A stretch of DNA of 21,796 bases from Candidatus Bathyarchaeota archaeon (lineage in GTDB: Archaea; Thermoproteota; Bathyarchaeia; RBG-16-48-13; GCA-020355125). A program made the position numbers and the translations under genes. The stretch covers positions 1 through 21,796 of the forward strand of contig JAOZHK010000110.1 of assembly GCA_026014905.1 (NCBI GenBank), given 5' to 3'. Positions 1 to 8,138 of this stretch are shown here, piece by piece (position 1 is the stretch's first letter; the number at the start of each line of letters is the position of its first letter). The notes under the pieces were generated by a model. The model saw only the letters and a program-made list of their open reading frames with translations, was not told where the DNA came from and ran no database searches.

Positions 1-88
1 TCAATTCAGTGAGCATCGGTGACTGTTCAATTGCTTGAGCCCATCTTCCCGCTCCAAATAATACTTTCAATGTTTTTTCTAACCTCAT
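1..88 (-). CDS. Partial gene of unknown function (N-terminus only)
   Basis: A frame opens with ATG at 88-86 on the minus strand and stays open to the window edge. It gives 29 residues starting MRLEKTLKVLFGAGRWAQAI. I do not recognise the family. The start is supported by a TATA-like box (GGTTAATATATC, 128-117) about 30 bases upstream, which would give an almost leaderless transcript; no Shine-Dalgarno is visible. It lies 86 bases downstream of the CoA-transferase genes on the same strand, so it may be related in function, but it seems to have its own promoter. Whether the frame continues to a full-length gene cannot be seen. Confidence 0.55.
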   Translation of the reverse strand, partial: MRLEKTLKVLFGAGRWAQAIEQSPMLTEL

Positions 89-116
89 AAGATTAATTTC
101 TTAGTCTAGTCATTCC

Positions 117-128
117 GATATATTAACC
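117..128 (-). promoter_or_regulatory. TATA-like promoter of the left-edge gene
   Basis: Read on the minus strand, GGTTAATATATC lies 29-40 bases before the ATG at 88. Archaeal TATA boxes sit about 25 bases before the transcription start, so transcription would begin near 95 with a leader of only a few bases. This is a motif reading only. Confidence 0.35.
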
Positions 129-174
129 TTCACTGTCAGATACGAGATTATAACCTCTCCTCGAGCACCTGCTC

Positions 175-966
175 TCATGAGATTGTTTTCCGAAAGACGA
201 TGCCCGCGGGATCAATCTCATGTAAAATCTGAAGTTCGCGGAGTGATGGAGGAGTACTCTCAATGAGATCTGGAGCGATATGAATCTTAAACGCGGAGTG
301 GTCGTGAATATCTTGGATCGTCACATCAGGATGAAGTTGGATCAAAGTCATCTGTTTCGTAGCTTCTTGAAACCCATAGACGCCGAGTTGTGTTATAACT
401 CGGTATGGACCACAATTCTCAGGCAGTCCCGACCGTTCACGAGCGCCTGCTCCTGAAAGGTATCCTGGTGTTGTCAGAAAATCGAGGTGTTTGACAAATC
501 GTCGTTGCTCCTGCCGCATAATGATAATCGTCCGCCAACAGAGCGAGCTGACGTCATTTCCTCCTCCACTTCCGGGAAGACGTACAATTGGACGATCATG
601 AGGGCCGATGGTGGTCGTATTGATATTGCCATACTGATCAATCTGAGCTGCGCCTAAGAACCCATAATCTAAGTATCCTGCTTGGGATATTGACATTGCA
701 TCATGCATACTTGATGCAATGACCGCTCGATGAAAGGTTCTGGAGTCGCCAACGGATATCGGTAATACTGGAATTTGTGCTCCAATTCCTCCTCCTTCGA
801 ATACCATGAGTAGCTGAGGAGCATGTGTCCGCTGAGCTAACATCGCCGCGATCATCGGCAATCCCGTACCGACAAAAACGGATTTTTTATCTTCGAGAAG
901 TCTCGCCGCAATACACGCTAAGAGCTCTGTAGCCGTATATGGATGTGAGATAGCGGCTGTCATCAT
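175..966 (-). CDS. CoA-transferase subunit B (glutaconate CoA-transferase / IpdB-like)
   Basis: Catalytic subunit of a family I two-subunit CoA-transferase, which moves CoA between an acyl-CoA and a free carboxylic acid through a glutamyl-CoA intermediate. It is cytoplasmic and about 263 aa, usual for the beta subunit. The segment VFEGGGIGAQ contains the likely catalytic Glu (E57), at nearly the same place as Glu54 of Acidaminococcus GctB; the glycine-rich GSGGGNDVSS loop follows. I chose the ATG at 966 because it overlaps the stop of the upstream subunit gene as ATGA and has AGAGGAAACG directly before it; a start at 987 would only add MDRAEET. The overlap implies coupled translation of A and B. 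The substrate is unknown: glutaconate, a branched or aromatic acid, or a steroid-ring acid are all possible. Family assignment is firm, substrate is not. Confidence 0.88.
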   Translation of the reverse strand: MMTAAISHPYTATELLACIAARLLEDKKSVFVGTGLPMIAAMLAQRTHAPQLLMVFEGGGIGAQIPVLPISVGDSRTFHRAVIASSMHDAMSISQAGYLDYGFLGAAQIDQYGNINTTTIGPHDRPIVRLPGSGGGNDVSSLCWRTIIIMRQEQRRFVKHLDFLTTPGYLSGAGARERSGLPENCGPYRVITQLGVYGFQEATKQMTLIQLHPDVTIQDIHDHSAFKIHIAPDLIESTPPSLRELQILHEIDPAGIVFRKTIS

Positions 967-1985
967 CGTTTCCTCTGCTCGATCCATGGTGCTCGCATTG
1001 GAGCTTGAAGTTCTTCTACTTGGCGGAGGTACTGCAGCTTCATTGCACCACCTATCAATTGGAGATATTCGTGAAAATTCTGCACAGCAAATACATATTT
1101 GTCAAGATATGTCGTGGTGCCTTCGGGTGTTTTAGAGTACAGTAACCACTCACTCAGATGCTCTTCATCCGAGAAATAAACTAACGGCATCTGGCACGGG
1201 TGACATCCACACGGTGCCTCGACCACCGCATCAACCAGATAAAACGGAATGACGGTCCTCCATGGCTCCTTACGGATCCTCGATTCGGGAACAATCTGTT
1301 CAGTTGTTATGATTAATCGTCGAGCCGCTCGGGCAATTTCGAAGTCGTCAACCAGATTTCCATCAATCTGAGCATTCCCAAAGCGATCGCATCGATGGAC
1401 ATGAATCATAGCCACATCTGGATAGCATGCAGGAATTAAACAGACGCGTTTTCCGCTGTACGGATCTTGAACAACTTTACATGAACTATGAGTGAACGTA
1501 TCAGTGCCAAAGAGCACCCGGCTCGGTATGAAGGGAATTCCCATCATAGCCGCGAGAAAACGCCATTGAAATGCGGCATTACTTATTTCAGCAACAACTT
1601 GACACTTCCCCGTTTCAACAGCACGCCTCGAAGCAGATGATAAACCTCGGAGTTCTTGGCCAAAACAATAACCCACTTCCACCTCCGTGACGCAACCTGC
1701 GCTAATAAGCAAGTCGGCGTCATGGCATCCGGGTTTCGCAGCCATAGAGAGGTTACGAAGACGTTGACGTATCATCTCATATATCAAGATCGAGGGGATA
1801 CGCACATGACCGAAACCTCCAAACACAATTAATGCATCGTTGTGAACAAAACGATGCACCGCGTCGAAAGCACTCATCCGCTTATCGATGAGATCTCGGG
1901 ATTTATTGACTTGAACCCAGCGTCGAGCATCGTCGGGATCATGCCATCCAAGAAGTTTTCCAGTGCCTTCCTCATATACATCCAT
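963..1985 (-). CDS. CoA-transferase subunit A (glutaconate CoA-transferase / IpdA-like)
   Basis: Alpha subunit partner of the gene downstream, with which it overlaps by 4 bases. About 340 aa. An N-terminal extension (YEEGTGKLLGWHDPDDARRW, then KSRDLIDKRMSAFDAV) precedes the CoA_trans core, which begins near VFGGFGHVRIP. Further blocks typical of this subgroup are the central GTDTFTHSS, the DPYSGKRVCLIPACYPDVA stretch, IHVHRCDRFGN and the late VEAPCGCHP. The ATG at 1985 is preceded by GAAGAGGACG as a possible ribosome-binding site; ATG at 2003 and GTG at 2009 are in-frame alternatives. A TATA-like CTTTAAGA lies at 2044-2037 on this strand. In context the pair could activate acids made by the aldehyde oxidoreductases in this window, which is inference. 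The histidine- and cysteine-rich CGCHPC near the C-terminus is notable but may be subgroup-normal. Confidence 0.85.
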   Translation of the reverse strand: MDVYEEGTGKLLGWHDPDDARRWVQVNKSRDLIDKRMSAFDAVHRFVHNDALIVFGGFGHVRIPSILIYEMIRQRLRNLSMAAKPGCHDADLLISAGCVTEVEVGYCFGQELRGLSSASRRAVETGKCQVVAEISNAAFQWRFLAAMMGIPFIPSRVLFGTDTFTHSSCKVVQDPYSGKRVCLIPACYPDVAMIHVHRCDRFGNAQIDGNLVDDFEIARAARRLIITTEQIVPESRIRKEPWRTVIPFYLVDAVVEAPCGCHPCQMPLVYFSDEEHLSEWLLYSKTPEGTTTYLDKYVFAVQNFHEYLQLIGGAMKLQYLRQVEELQAPMRAPWIEQRKR

Positions 1986-2036
1986 GTCTGCCGTCCTCTT
2001 CATCAACACTTTTCTTTTAGTATATTAGTATCTCTA

Positions 2037-2076
2037 TCTTAAAGCCATCCACGAGCGCGTGTAGTGAACTTATAAG
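2037..2076. promoter_or_regulatory. Divergent promoter region between CoA-transferase and ThDP enzyme
   Basis: Minus-strand TATA-like CTTTAAGA (2044-2037) would serve the CoA-transferase operon. Plus-strand CTTATAAG (2069-2076) would start transcription near 2100, just before the ThDP enzyme start codon. Between them lies GCGCGTGTA (2055-2063), one of the CGCG-type elements that recur in intergenic regions of this window. Both genes could share one regulator bound there; that is inference. Confidence 0.45.
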
Positions 2077-2108
2077 TCGAACGCCATCTATCTCTCCTAT
2101 AGTGATTG

Positions 2109-3737
2109 ATGATGAAAGGAGCGGAGATTGAAGCTCGAATACTCCAGCTTGAAGACGTGAAATGCATTACTTTATACCCTGATATTGAACTCACCGATGC
2201 CGCTGCTCAAGTTGGCATTCGCACCATTATGCCTCGAACCGAGCGAGTCGCCGTAGACATCGCGAACGGACTCAGTCGTGTGTCTAATGGTCGAACTATT
2301 GGTGTATGTACCATGCAGCCTGGTGCAGGAATTCAAAATGCCTATGCTGGAGTAGCTCAAGCATGGGCTGACTCATCCCCTATCCTGGTGCTGCCTGAAG
2401 TGACTAATCGACGTTTATTGCACACATTTCCATCTTATAATGCCTATGACAGTTACCGGAATATTACAAAATGGTCAGAAACGATCCTCTTTCCTGATCA
2501 GATTCCTGACCTAATGCGACGCGCATTTACTCTCCTCCGAACAGGTCGACCCGGACCAGTTGTCCTCGAACTCCCCGGCGATGTTGCACGTGAAGATTAC
2601 GCTCCATCAACCATACACTATACTCCCGTGAAAGGCTGGAAATCAGCAGCAGCTGCCCACGATGTGGAAATAACAGTACGTGCTCTCGCCGCGGCTTCCG
2701 CGCCAGTGATCTATGCTGGCCAAGGAATCCTCTATGCAGAGGCTTGGGATGAGTTAATAGAACTAAGTGAACTACTTCAAATCCCAGTTCTCACAACAAT
2801 GACTGGAAAAAGCGCGTTTCCTGAGAACCATCCCTTATCCTTAGGCGTCGCAGCCCATGTTCAGACACCCGCTGCCAAACATTTCCTCGCGAAAGCGGAT
2901 CTCGTCTTTGCTCTTGGCGCGGGGTTATCACGGCACTGGATGCAAGCGCCCATTCCTCCAGGGAAAACCCTCATTCAGTTAACTAACTGTGAGTTTGATA
3001 TTGGAAAAGGATATTCTGTGCATCACGCCCTCCTTGGTGACGCCAAACTTGTGTTACAACAATTGATTCAAGAGATCCACAAACAGGGTGCAGTTCAAGC
3101 ACCAAACTCTGCACTTCTCACCGCAATCTCCAAAAAGAAAGAAGCTTGGTGGTCAGAATGGAGCGATCTCTGTACATCACAGGAAGTGCCCATTAATCCA
3201 TTGCGCGTAATCTGGGATCTCATGCATACCATCGATCGGGAGAACTCGATTGTGACCCCGGAGTCGGGAAAATCTCGCGATCATCTATCGACGACATATG
3301 AAGTTCTCACACCTCGCGGCTACATCGGTTTCGGTCACACTACCACTCTAGGCTTCACGTTAGGCTGTGCGATGGGTGCAAAACTCGCGCAACCAGAGAA
3401 ATTAGTCGTCAATATCATGGGTGATGGAGCATTTGGAATGGTTGGAATGGATATTGAAACCTCTATACGGGAAGATCTCCCATTTCTCACAATTCTTTTA
3501 AACAACTCAACCCTATCGACAATCAATGGATTTCCAACCGCGAATAAACAATATCGGACCGGTTCAATGACGGGGGACTATGCAGATATGGCAGAAACAC
3601 TTGGTGTACATGGCCAAAAAGTTGAACATCCAGATCGTATCATCCCCAGCATCAAGCGCGCGATAACCGAAGTCAAAGGGGGACGCAGTGCCCTCATCGA
3701 AGTCATCACTAAACTGGAGACCAAAGTATCTCGGTAA
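2109..3737 (+). CDS. Thiamine-diphosphate-dependent enzyme, acetolactate synthase / 2-oxoacid decarboxylase family
   Basis: Cytoplasmic ThDP enzyme of about 542 aa (COG0028 fold), normal length for acetolactate synthase-like and benzoylformate or indolepyruvate decarboxylase-like proteins. The N-terminal Pyr domain has the cofactor-activating Glu in RTERVAVDIANG (about E45), followed by a QPGAG loop. A central nucleotide-binding-like domain spans about 190-330. The C-terminal PP domain carries MGDGAFGMVG (about 437-446) and LLNN 20 residues later, the GDG...NN magnesium-diphosphate motif. It uses 2-oxo acids: it could decarboxylate them to aldehydes for the AORs or ligate them. No valine-sensitive regulatory subunit gene is adjacent, which argues against a simple biosynthetic acetolactate synthase. 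Start: TTG 2106, ATG 2109 and ATG 2112 are consecutive; the TATA box at 2069-2076 makes the transcript nearly leaderless. Cofactor family is certain, reaction open. Confidence 0.85.
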   Translation: MMKGAEIEARILQLEDVKCITLYPDIELTDAAAQVGIRTIMPRTERVAVDIANGLSRVSNGRTIGVCTMQPGAGIQNAYAGVAQAWADSSPILVLPEVTNRRLLHTFPSYNAYDSYRNITKWSETILFPDQIPDLMRRAFTLLRTGRPGPVVLELPGDVAREDYAPSTIHYTPVKGWKSAAAAHDVEITVRALAAASAPVIYAGQGILYAEAWDELIELSELLQIPVLTTMTGKSAFPENHPLSLGVAAHVQTPAAKHFLAKADLVFALGAGLSRHWMQAPIPPGKTLIQLTNCEFDIGKGYSVHHALLGDAKLVLQQLIQEIHKQGAVQAPNSALLTAISKKKEAWWSEWSDLCTSQEVPINPLRVIWDLMHTIDRENSIVTPESGKSRDHLSTTYEVLTPRGYIGFGHTTTLGFTLGCAMGAKLAQPEKLVVNIMGDGAFGMVGMDIETSIREDLPFLTILLNNSTLSTINGFPTANKQYRTGSMTGDYADMAETLGVHGQKVEHPDRIIPSIKRAITEVKGGRSALIEVITKLETKVSR

Positions 3738-3741
3738 AAAC

Positions 3742-3763
3742 GGAGTCACTCCATTATCTTTTT
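3742..3763 (+). terminator. Possible terminator between convergent genes
   Basis: The perfect palindrome GGAGTCACTCC is followed by the T-rich ATTATCTTTTTAA, just past the stop of the ThDP enzyme. It overlaps the stop codon of the convergent dehydrogenase gene. The stem is short (4 bp with a 3-base loop), so the T run is the better evidence. Confidence 0.3.
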
Positions 3764-4777
3764 AACCCCAATCTTCAAGTTGTGACAGACCTTAAGAATC
3801 TCTCGCCACGAAATCTCATCCACCGGAATGCCCTCTTGTTGCCGCTGGATCATCATTCGATGTTCTCGTTCACCGGGTAACAAGACTTCATCAAATCCGG
3901 GTCGAACAGGTGATTCTTTAACTTCCCTAATCAAGCGATCCACTTCCTTTTTAAACTCAACCACTGTTGTAAACGCATCAATGCTAATTGCGGTCATCAA
4001 TACGCCTTGTCCTTGAGCTCGCTGTCCTGTTCCAGATAGGTTTAATGCTCCACCCAACACATCAATAACCAAATTAATCCCGTAGCCTTTATATGTCCCA
4101 AAAGGTAGTAGCGCGCCTCCTGATTCCCAAAACGTCTCTAATTCGTCTAATGAAAGATCATATCCTTTAACTGGATTGCCTTGTGTATCAATAAGCCATC
4201 CTTCAGGCAAAGGTTTTCCCTCAAGAAGAAAGGTTTTCACATGCCCTTGCGCTACCATCGTCGTTGCAAAATCTAAAATGATGGGGTACTCTTTCCCAGC
4301 GGGAATACCGACACTAAGTGGATTTGTTCCCCCAACGGGTTTAACACCGCCCCAAGGCGCACAGACTGGGCCTTCACGAGCAGTGACAATTCCGATCATA
4401 TCCGAATGAACCGCCATCATAGCATAATAGAACAAATTCACAATCCATTCACCATTAACTATACTACATGACCCAATTCCCGTTTGCTCGGCTTTTTCAA
4501 GAGCAAGTTCCATCCCTCTTCTTGCAGAGACAGGACCAAATGTATGGTTAGCATCTAAAAGAGCTGTCCCCGCCATTTCTTTAATCACCGAACAATGAGC
4601 TGGAGGCTTCTTCGTTATGAAGACAGGAAACGCTCGGACTCCATGTGAATCAATGCCGCGAAGACTACCTGTCACCAATACATCTACAATCGTCTCAACG
4701 TCGGCATCTGTAAGACCTGAAGTTTTCACCATTTCGTAACCAAGTTGTCTCCAACTTTCTTCAGAAAACACCCGCAT
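3746..4777 (-). CDS. Malate/L-lactate dehydrogenase type 2 (Ldh2) family NAD(P)-dependent 2-hydroxyacid dehydrogenase
   Basis: Non-Rossmann NAD(P)H oxidoreductase of the Ldh2/MDH2 family (COG2055; relatives are malate, sulfolactate, ureidoglycolate and 2,3-diketogulonate reductases). 343 aa is family-normal. The N-terminal helical part ends in LRGIDSHGVRAFPVF, where SHG holds the active-site His. The nucleotide-binding core has VKPVGGTNPLSVGIP and ILDFATTMVAQGHVKT, the LPFGTYKGYGINLVIDVLGG helix follows, and the terminal VLLPGERE block is intact. Unusual: the segment that in relatives reads roughly NSNHFG-AGYYA is here NGEWIVNLFYYA, so the His-Phe-Gly is lost while YYAMMA is kept. The substrate or catalysis may therefore differ. 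ATG at 4777 is clear, with A/T-rich promoter-like sequence upstream. It converges on the ThDP enzyme with an 8-base gap, so both could act on the same 2-oxo acid pool. Confidence 0.85.
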   Translation of the reverse strand: MRVFSEESWRQLGYEMVKTSGLTDADVETIVDVLVTGSLRGIDSHGVRAFPVFITKKPPAHCSVIKEMAGTALLDANHTFGPVSARRGMELALEKAEQTGIGSCSIVNGEWIVNLFYYAMMAVHSDMIGIVTAREGPVCAPWGGVKPVGGTNPLSVGIPAGKEYPIILDFATTMVAQGHVKTFLLEGKPLPEGWLIDTQGNPVKGYDLSLDELETFWESGGALLPFGTYKGYGINLVIDVLGGALNLSGTGQRAQGQGVLMTAISIDAFTTVVEFKKEVDRLIREVKESPVRPGFDEVLLPGEREHRMMIQRQQEGIPVDEISWREILKVCHNLKIGVKKIME

Positions 4778-4876
4778 AGTTTAACCCACATCCAACTTTA
4801 TGGCTCTAAATCTTAAAAGACTTCGGTAAAATGATGCGAAAGACACCAATGGCGAGACAGCGAAGAGCTGTAACAA

Positions 4877-4916
4877 ACTTATTTAACGTGATCAACTGTG
4901 TTGTATGTCGCGCGAA
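4877..4916 (+). promoter_or_regulatory. Putative promoter of the aminotransferase operon
   Basis: ACTTATTTAA (4878-4887) is a plausible TATA box, putting the start of transcription near 4910, where the CGCG-type element GTCGCGCGAA (4907-4916) sits. A protein bound at that element would cover the start site. Motif reading only. Confidence 0.3.
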
Positions 4917-4929
4917 TAACTGATAGAGA

Positions 4930-6108
4930 GTGAGAAACATTTTGGATGAATTCCATCATCGCTTCAGTGATCGAATACAATTAATTCGCCCCTCAGGTAT
5001 TCGAAAACTCTTTGATATTGCGCAGCAGATGGATAATGTCATCAGTCTAGGAATTGGGGAGCCAGATTTTAATACACCGACTCATATCACAACTGCAGCA
5101 ATTGCGGCAATTAACGAGGGATATACCCACTATACCCCCAATGCAGGGTTTCCTGATCTACGGGAAGCCTTAGCACAGAAAGTAGCGAAGCAAAATGACT
5201 TAGCTTATCAATCGGACGAAGTGATAGTTACAAATGGGGGCTGTACGGGTGCTTTACTTCTCGCGATGCTCGCTCTTGTGAACCCAGGAGACGAAGTCAT
5301 CATCAGCGACCCGGGTTTTGTGGTCTACGATGCAGCTGTTCGCATCGCAGGTGCGATTCCAGTACCTGTCGTAGTCAAGGAAGACACTGATTTCAGGATA
5401 CTACCGGATGTCGTGGAACAACACATCACTGCAAAGACACGAGCCCTCATTCTGAACTCACCAAGTAATCCCACAGGGAGTGTACAACTTCATAAAGATC
5501 TCAAAAACCTCGCCAATCTCGCACAACAGCATAATTTTTATGTCATTTCCGATGAAGTCTACGAGAAAATGGTTTACGATGGTACAAAACATTACAGCAT
5601 CGCTTCGTTTCCTGGCATGCATGCACGAACCGTCACTGTTAACTCTTTATCAAAGACATATGCTATGACCGGATGGCGAATAGGGTACGCAACAGCGGAT
5701 CATCCGATAATTGATCAAATGATTCAACTCCAGCAATTCACCATGGTGCACGCGCCAGCCATCTCGCAACGAGCAGCTCTTGCAGCTCTCACGGGTCCCC
5801 AAGACTTTGTAGATTATATGGTTCAACGATTTGACGAGCGGCGTCATTTTCTTGTAAAAAGATTAAATGAACTTCCTCCATTTCGCTGTCCAACTCCGAA
5901 AGGAGCTTTTTATGTTTTCCCCAATATCCAAGACTCTCAGTATTCCTCAACTGAATTCGCCCAATACCTATTGAAGACCTGTAACATCGCCTGCGTTCCC
6001 GGTTCAGCATTCGGTACTCATGGAGAAGGCTACCTCCGATTAAGCTATGCTCAGCCACTAGAACAACTTAACGTTGTATGTGAACGAATTCAACACGCAC
6101 TTCAATAA
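4930..6108 (+). CDS. PLP-dependent class I/II aminotransferase (aspartate/aromatic type)
   Basis: Fold-type I aminotransferase of 392 aa that swaps the amino group between an amino acid and a 2-oxo acid. Diagnostic motifs appear in order: SGIRKLFD near the N-terminus, GIGEPDF (41-47), YTPNAGFPDLREA, NSPSNPTG (176-183), ISDEVYE (206-212), the PLP lysine K242 in SLSKTYAMTGWRIGY, and the C-terminal LRLSYA, whose Arg binds substrate carboxylate. The sequence resembles archaeal AspC-like enzymes, which accept aspartate, aromatic or branched amino acids; specificity cannot be read here. The start is GTG at 4930, with TTG at 4942 as an alternative; no strong ribosome-binding site distinguishes them. 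It heads the plus-strand group leading to Lin0512 and cupin, and would feed 2-oxo acids to the ThDP enzyme. Confidence 0.93.
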   Translation: MRNILDEFHHRFSDRIQLIRPSGIRKLFDIAQQMDNVISLGIGEPDFNTPTHITTAAIAAINEGYTHYTPNAGFPDLREALAQKVAKQNDLAYQSDEVIVTNGGCTGALLLAMLALVNPGDEVIISDPGFVVYDAAVRIAGAIPVPVVVKEDTDFRILPDVVEQHITAKTRALILNSPSNPTGSVQLHKDLKNLANLAQQHNFYVISDEVYEKMVYDGTKHYSIASFPGMHARTVTVNSLSKTYAMTGWRIGYATADHPIIDQMIQLQQFTMVHAPAISQRAALAALTGPQDFVDYMVQRFDERRHFLVKRLNELPPFRCPTPKGAFYVFPNIQDSQYSSTEFAQYLLKTCNIACVPGSAFGTHGEGYLRLSYAQPLEQLNVVCERIQHALQ

Positions 6109-6175
6109 CTGATATAGGAAATCGGAGACCATATATTTACACAATACAACTTACTGATGCTGAGGAGCCAGAAAG

Positions 6176-6571
6176 ATGCCCCAATGGAGAAAATATATTT
6201 TAGAAATCGGTGTGGGAATTGACTTACATGGCCAAGATGTCACAAAAGCCGCACAACGAGCCGTAAAAGACGCAATCAGCCATGTTAGCATGATTGGGCT
6301 GCGCGAGATCTTGCCGATTACGCAAATCGAGGATCTCGACGACTTACTTCTCGTCGATGTCACAATTGCCACTCCCTTTCCCCAGCAAGTGGACCATGCA
6401 GCCGTTTTATCAATTTTACCTGAAGGGCGACGACGGATCACAGTGGTTGAAGGGGGAATACTCTATCCCACTCCACACAATAACGATCTCCCCGCTATTC
6501 ACCCAGTTGTCACGGCAGTGGCCACTATCGTTGTTCTATTCGATATTGAAAAATCTAAAGTCACTCCCTAA
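6176..6571 (+). CDS. Lin0512 family protein of unknown function
   Basis: A 131-aa protein with the features of the Lin0512 family: ILEIGVGIDLHGQDVTKAAQ near residue 9-28 (Gly-x-Gly-x-Asp-x-His-Gly then Thr-Lys-Ala), the RAVKDAISH helix, a VDVTIATPFPQQVD strand, LPEGRR, and a VVEGGI turn. Members are small, widespread, of unproven function and often sit near metabolic enzymes. This one has a slightly extended C-terminus (FDIEKSKVTP). The start ATG is fixed by GAGGAG at 6162-6167. The gene follows the aminotransferase by 67 bases and may be co-transcribed. I would not assign a reaction. Confidence 0.8.
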   Translation: MPQWRKYILEIGVGIDLHGQDVTKAAQRAVKDAISHVSMIGLREILPITQIEDLDDLLLVDVTIATPFPQQVDHAAVLSILPEGRRRITVVEGGILYPTPHNNDLPAIHPVVTAVATIVVLFDIEKSKVTP

Positions 6572-6587
6572 TCACCATCGTACCCTA

Positions 6588-6605
6588 ACGCGAAACCTTT
6601 AAATT
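6588..6605 (+). promoter_or_regulatory. Promoter of the cupin gene with CGCG element
   Basis: CCTTTAAATT (6596-6605) is a TATA-like box 37-46 bases before the cupin ATG; ACGCGA (6588-6593) abuts it upstream, where an archaeal TFB-recognition element or an activator would sit. GTAGGAAG near 6628 could be the ribosome-binding site. Confidence 0.4.
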
Positions 6606-6641
6606 GCTGAGGTAAAAGCTAGACTGTAGGAAGTAGATAAC

Positions 6642-6983
6642 ATGATACTTGTGAAACGTGAAGATGCAAAGGAATTTTCCGTAATACCCGGAGTAGATAA
6701 TACAATTCTAGTGACAGGGGAGAAACAAATGCTAGTCCTCATTGACCTCGCACCCACCGCAGAAATACCCTTACACAACCATCATCATGAACAGATCGGA
6801 GTATGCCTACGCGGAACTGTTGAATTCCGGACTGAATCAGGTCCAGTAGTTGTTGAGGAAAACATGGCTTACCTCTTCAAATCTAATGAAAAACATGGTT
6901 GTGTTCCTCTCAGTAAGAATGGCGCCACCGTCCTCGAATCCTTTTCTCCACCCCGTGAGGATTTTCTGAAGCAAGTAGAATAG
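6642..6983 (+). CDS. Small single-domain cupin protein
   Basis: A 113-aa protein consisting of one cupin beta-barrel. Motif 1 is LHNHHHEQIGVCLRG (44-58), with H45, H47 and E50 as likely metal ligands and the closing Gly. Motif 2 includes the late His in SNEKHGCVP (H85). This matches the conserved cupin (PF07883-type) metal site. Such small cupins may be isomerases, dioxygenases, sugar- or acid-binding proteins, or regulators, so no reaction is assigned. It has its own TATA-like box and ends in a T-rich stretch, so it is probably monocistronic. There is no signal peptide; it is cytoplasmic. Confidence 0.82.
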   Translation: MILVKREDAKEFSVIPGVDNTILVTGEKQMLVLIDLAPTAEIPLHNHHHEQIGVCLRGTVEFRTESGPVVVEENMAYLFKSNEKHGCVPLSKNGATVLESFSPPREDFLKQVE

Positions 6984-7026
6984 CCTCTTCCCTTTTTTCT
7001 TTATTTCTCATAACGATTTTTTTTTG
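6984..7026 (+). terminator. T-rich archaeal-type terminator after the cupin gene
   Basis: The 51-base gap holds several T runs (CCCTTTTTTCTTTATTTC and a run of ten T ending near 7026) and no convincing hairpin. Archaeal RNA polymerase terminates at oligo-T tracts, so this is a likely stop for the cupin transcript. The downstream peptidase would then use the same A/T-rich area as promoter. Confidence 0.45.
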
Positions 7027-7034
7027 GGATTAAC

Positions 7035-8075
7035 ATGTCTTCTCAATATACCCTGTTGCAGCAGCTCTCTGATGCTTTTGGGCCACCGAATGACGAAACT
7101 GATGTAAAAACAATACTTCGACACGAACTAAGTGAGTTTGCTGATCAAACTACCGAAGACGCACTGGGGAATCTCTTCATGTCCCTTGATGGGGACGAAA
7201 AATACCCGCGGGTGATGTTAGCAGCTCATATGGATGAAGTTGCCTTCTTGGTCACCCATATTGAAGTAACAGGTTTCCTCCGCTTTCATACTTTGGGAGG
7301 AATCACGCCTCACGTAATGCCTGGTCAACGAATTCGCCTCAGAGGTACTCAAGGACCTGTTTCAGCAATCATTGGAACCAAACCTCCGCACGTCATGTCT
7401 GATGAAGACCGGAAGAAACTGGTATCATTAGACAATTTATTCATGGATATTGGAGCAAATTCCGAGAGTGAAGTGAAATCGAAAGGAATCGATATCGGGA
7501 CAGTTGGAGTTTTTGATGTAAAGTTTCAGGATCTTGGAAATGGATATTTGCTTGGAAAAGCCTTCGATGACCGTGTAGGCTGCGCAGTCATGGTTCAAGT
7601 AGTAAAAAAACTCCACAAGTTAAATCGCCAAGTCGTGGCTGTCGGTACAGTCCAAGAAGAAGTTGGTTTGCGAGGAGCTCGCGTTGCTGCTTGGCAAGTC
7701 GATCCTCAGTATGGCCTAGCTCTGGAAGGGAGCTTTACTGCAGATGTTCCTGGTTCACTACCTCATCAAATCTCTGCAAAACTCCAATCAGGCCCTGTCA
7801 TCGCAATTGCGGATCGAACAACTCTAACCCATCCAACGATACTCAACACATTGATTCAAGTCGGGAAACAACACAAGATTCCCTTCCAATTTAAAAAAAT
7901 ACCGCGAGGAGGAACTGATGCGGGAGCAATCCATCTGACTAAAGCTGGAATTCCAAGTGGGACAGTCGCTGTCCCATGCCGCTATATCCATGGTCCAGCA
8001 TCTATCCTCCATATCACCGACTATGAAAACACAATCCAACTCGTAACCCAATTCGTGAAAGCACTACCATCATAA
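7035..8075 (+). CDS. M42 family metallo-aminopeptidase (glutamyl aminopeptidase / TET-like)
   Basis: 346-aa di-metal aminopeptidase, the usual length. Family members form dodecameric tetrahedral shells in the cytoplasm and trim peptides left by the proteasome. Visible sites: AAHMDEVAF (H65 first metal ligand, D67), an inserted PDZ-like substrate-size domain (about 75-165), KAFDDRVGC (D178 or D179 bridging ligand), QEEVGLRGA (E208 catalytic base, E209 ligand), LEGSFTADVPG (acidic ligand E231 or D237), RGGTDAGAIH (S1-pocket loop) and VPCRYIHGP (H319). All catalytic positions appear intact. The start ATG at 7035 follows TTGGGATTAAC. It stands between the cupin and a transporter on the same strand. 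Specificity (acidic, aliphatic or lysyl) is not readable. Confidence 0.92.
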   Translation: MSSQYTLLQQLSDAFGPPNDETDVKTILRHELSEFADQTTEDALGNLFMSLDGDEKYPRVMLAAHMDEVAFLVTHIEVTGFLRFHTLGGITPHVMPGQRIRLRGTQGPVSAIIGTKPPHVMSDEDRKKLVSLDNLFMDIGANSESEVKSKGIDIGTVGVFDVKFQDLGNGYLLGKAFDDRVGCAVMVQVVKKLHKLNRQVVAVGTVQEEVGLRGARVAAWQVDPQYGLALEGSFTADVPGSLPHQISAKLQSGPVIAIADRTTLTHPTILNTLIQVGKQHKIPFQFKKIPRGGTDAGAIHLTKAGIPSGTVAVPCRYIHGPASILHITDYENTIQLVTQFVKALPS

Positions 8076-8138
8076 GACAACTTGCCAACGCGTAAGACGC
8101 CATCACCTCGGGGCTTCTTGTTGATGCAGTGAAAACTA

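Noticed and set aside
5789..6058. 89-codon minus-strand open frame
   Set aside because: Antisense to the aminotransferase C-terminal part; no family resemblance.
6294..6602. 102-codon plus-strand open frame
   Set aside because: Frame shadow within the Lin0512 gene, which carries the family motifs in another frame.
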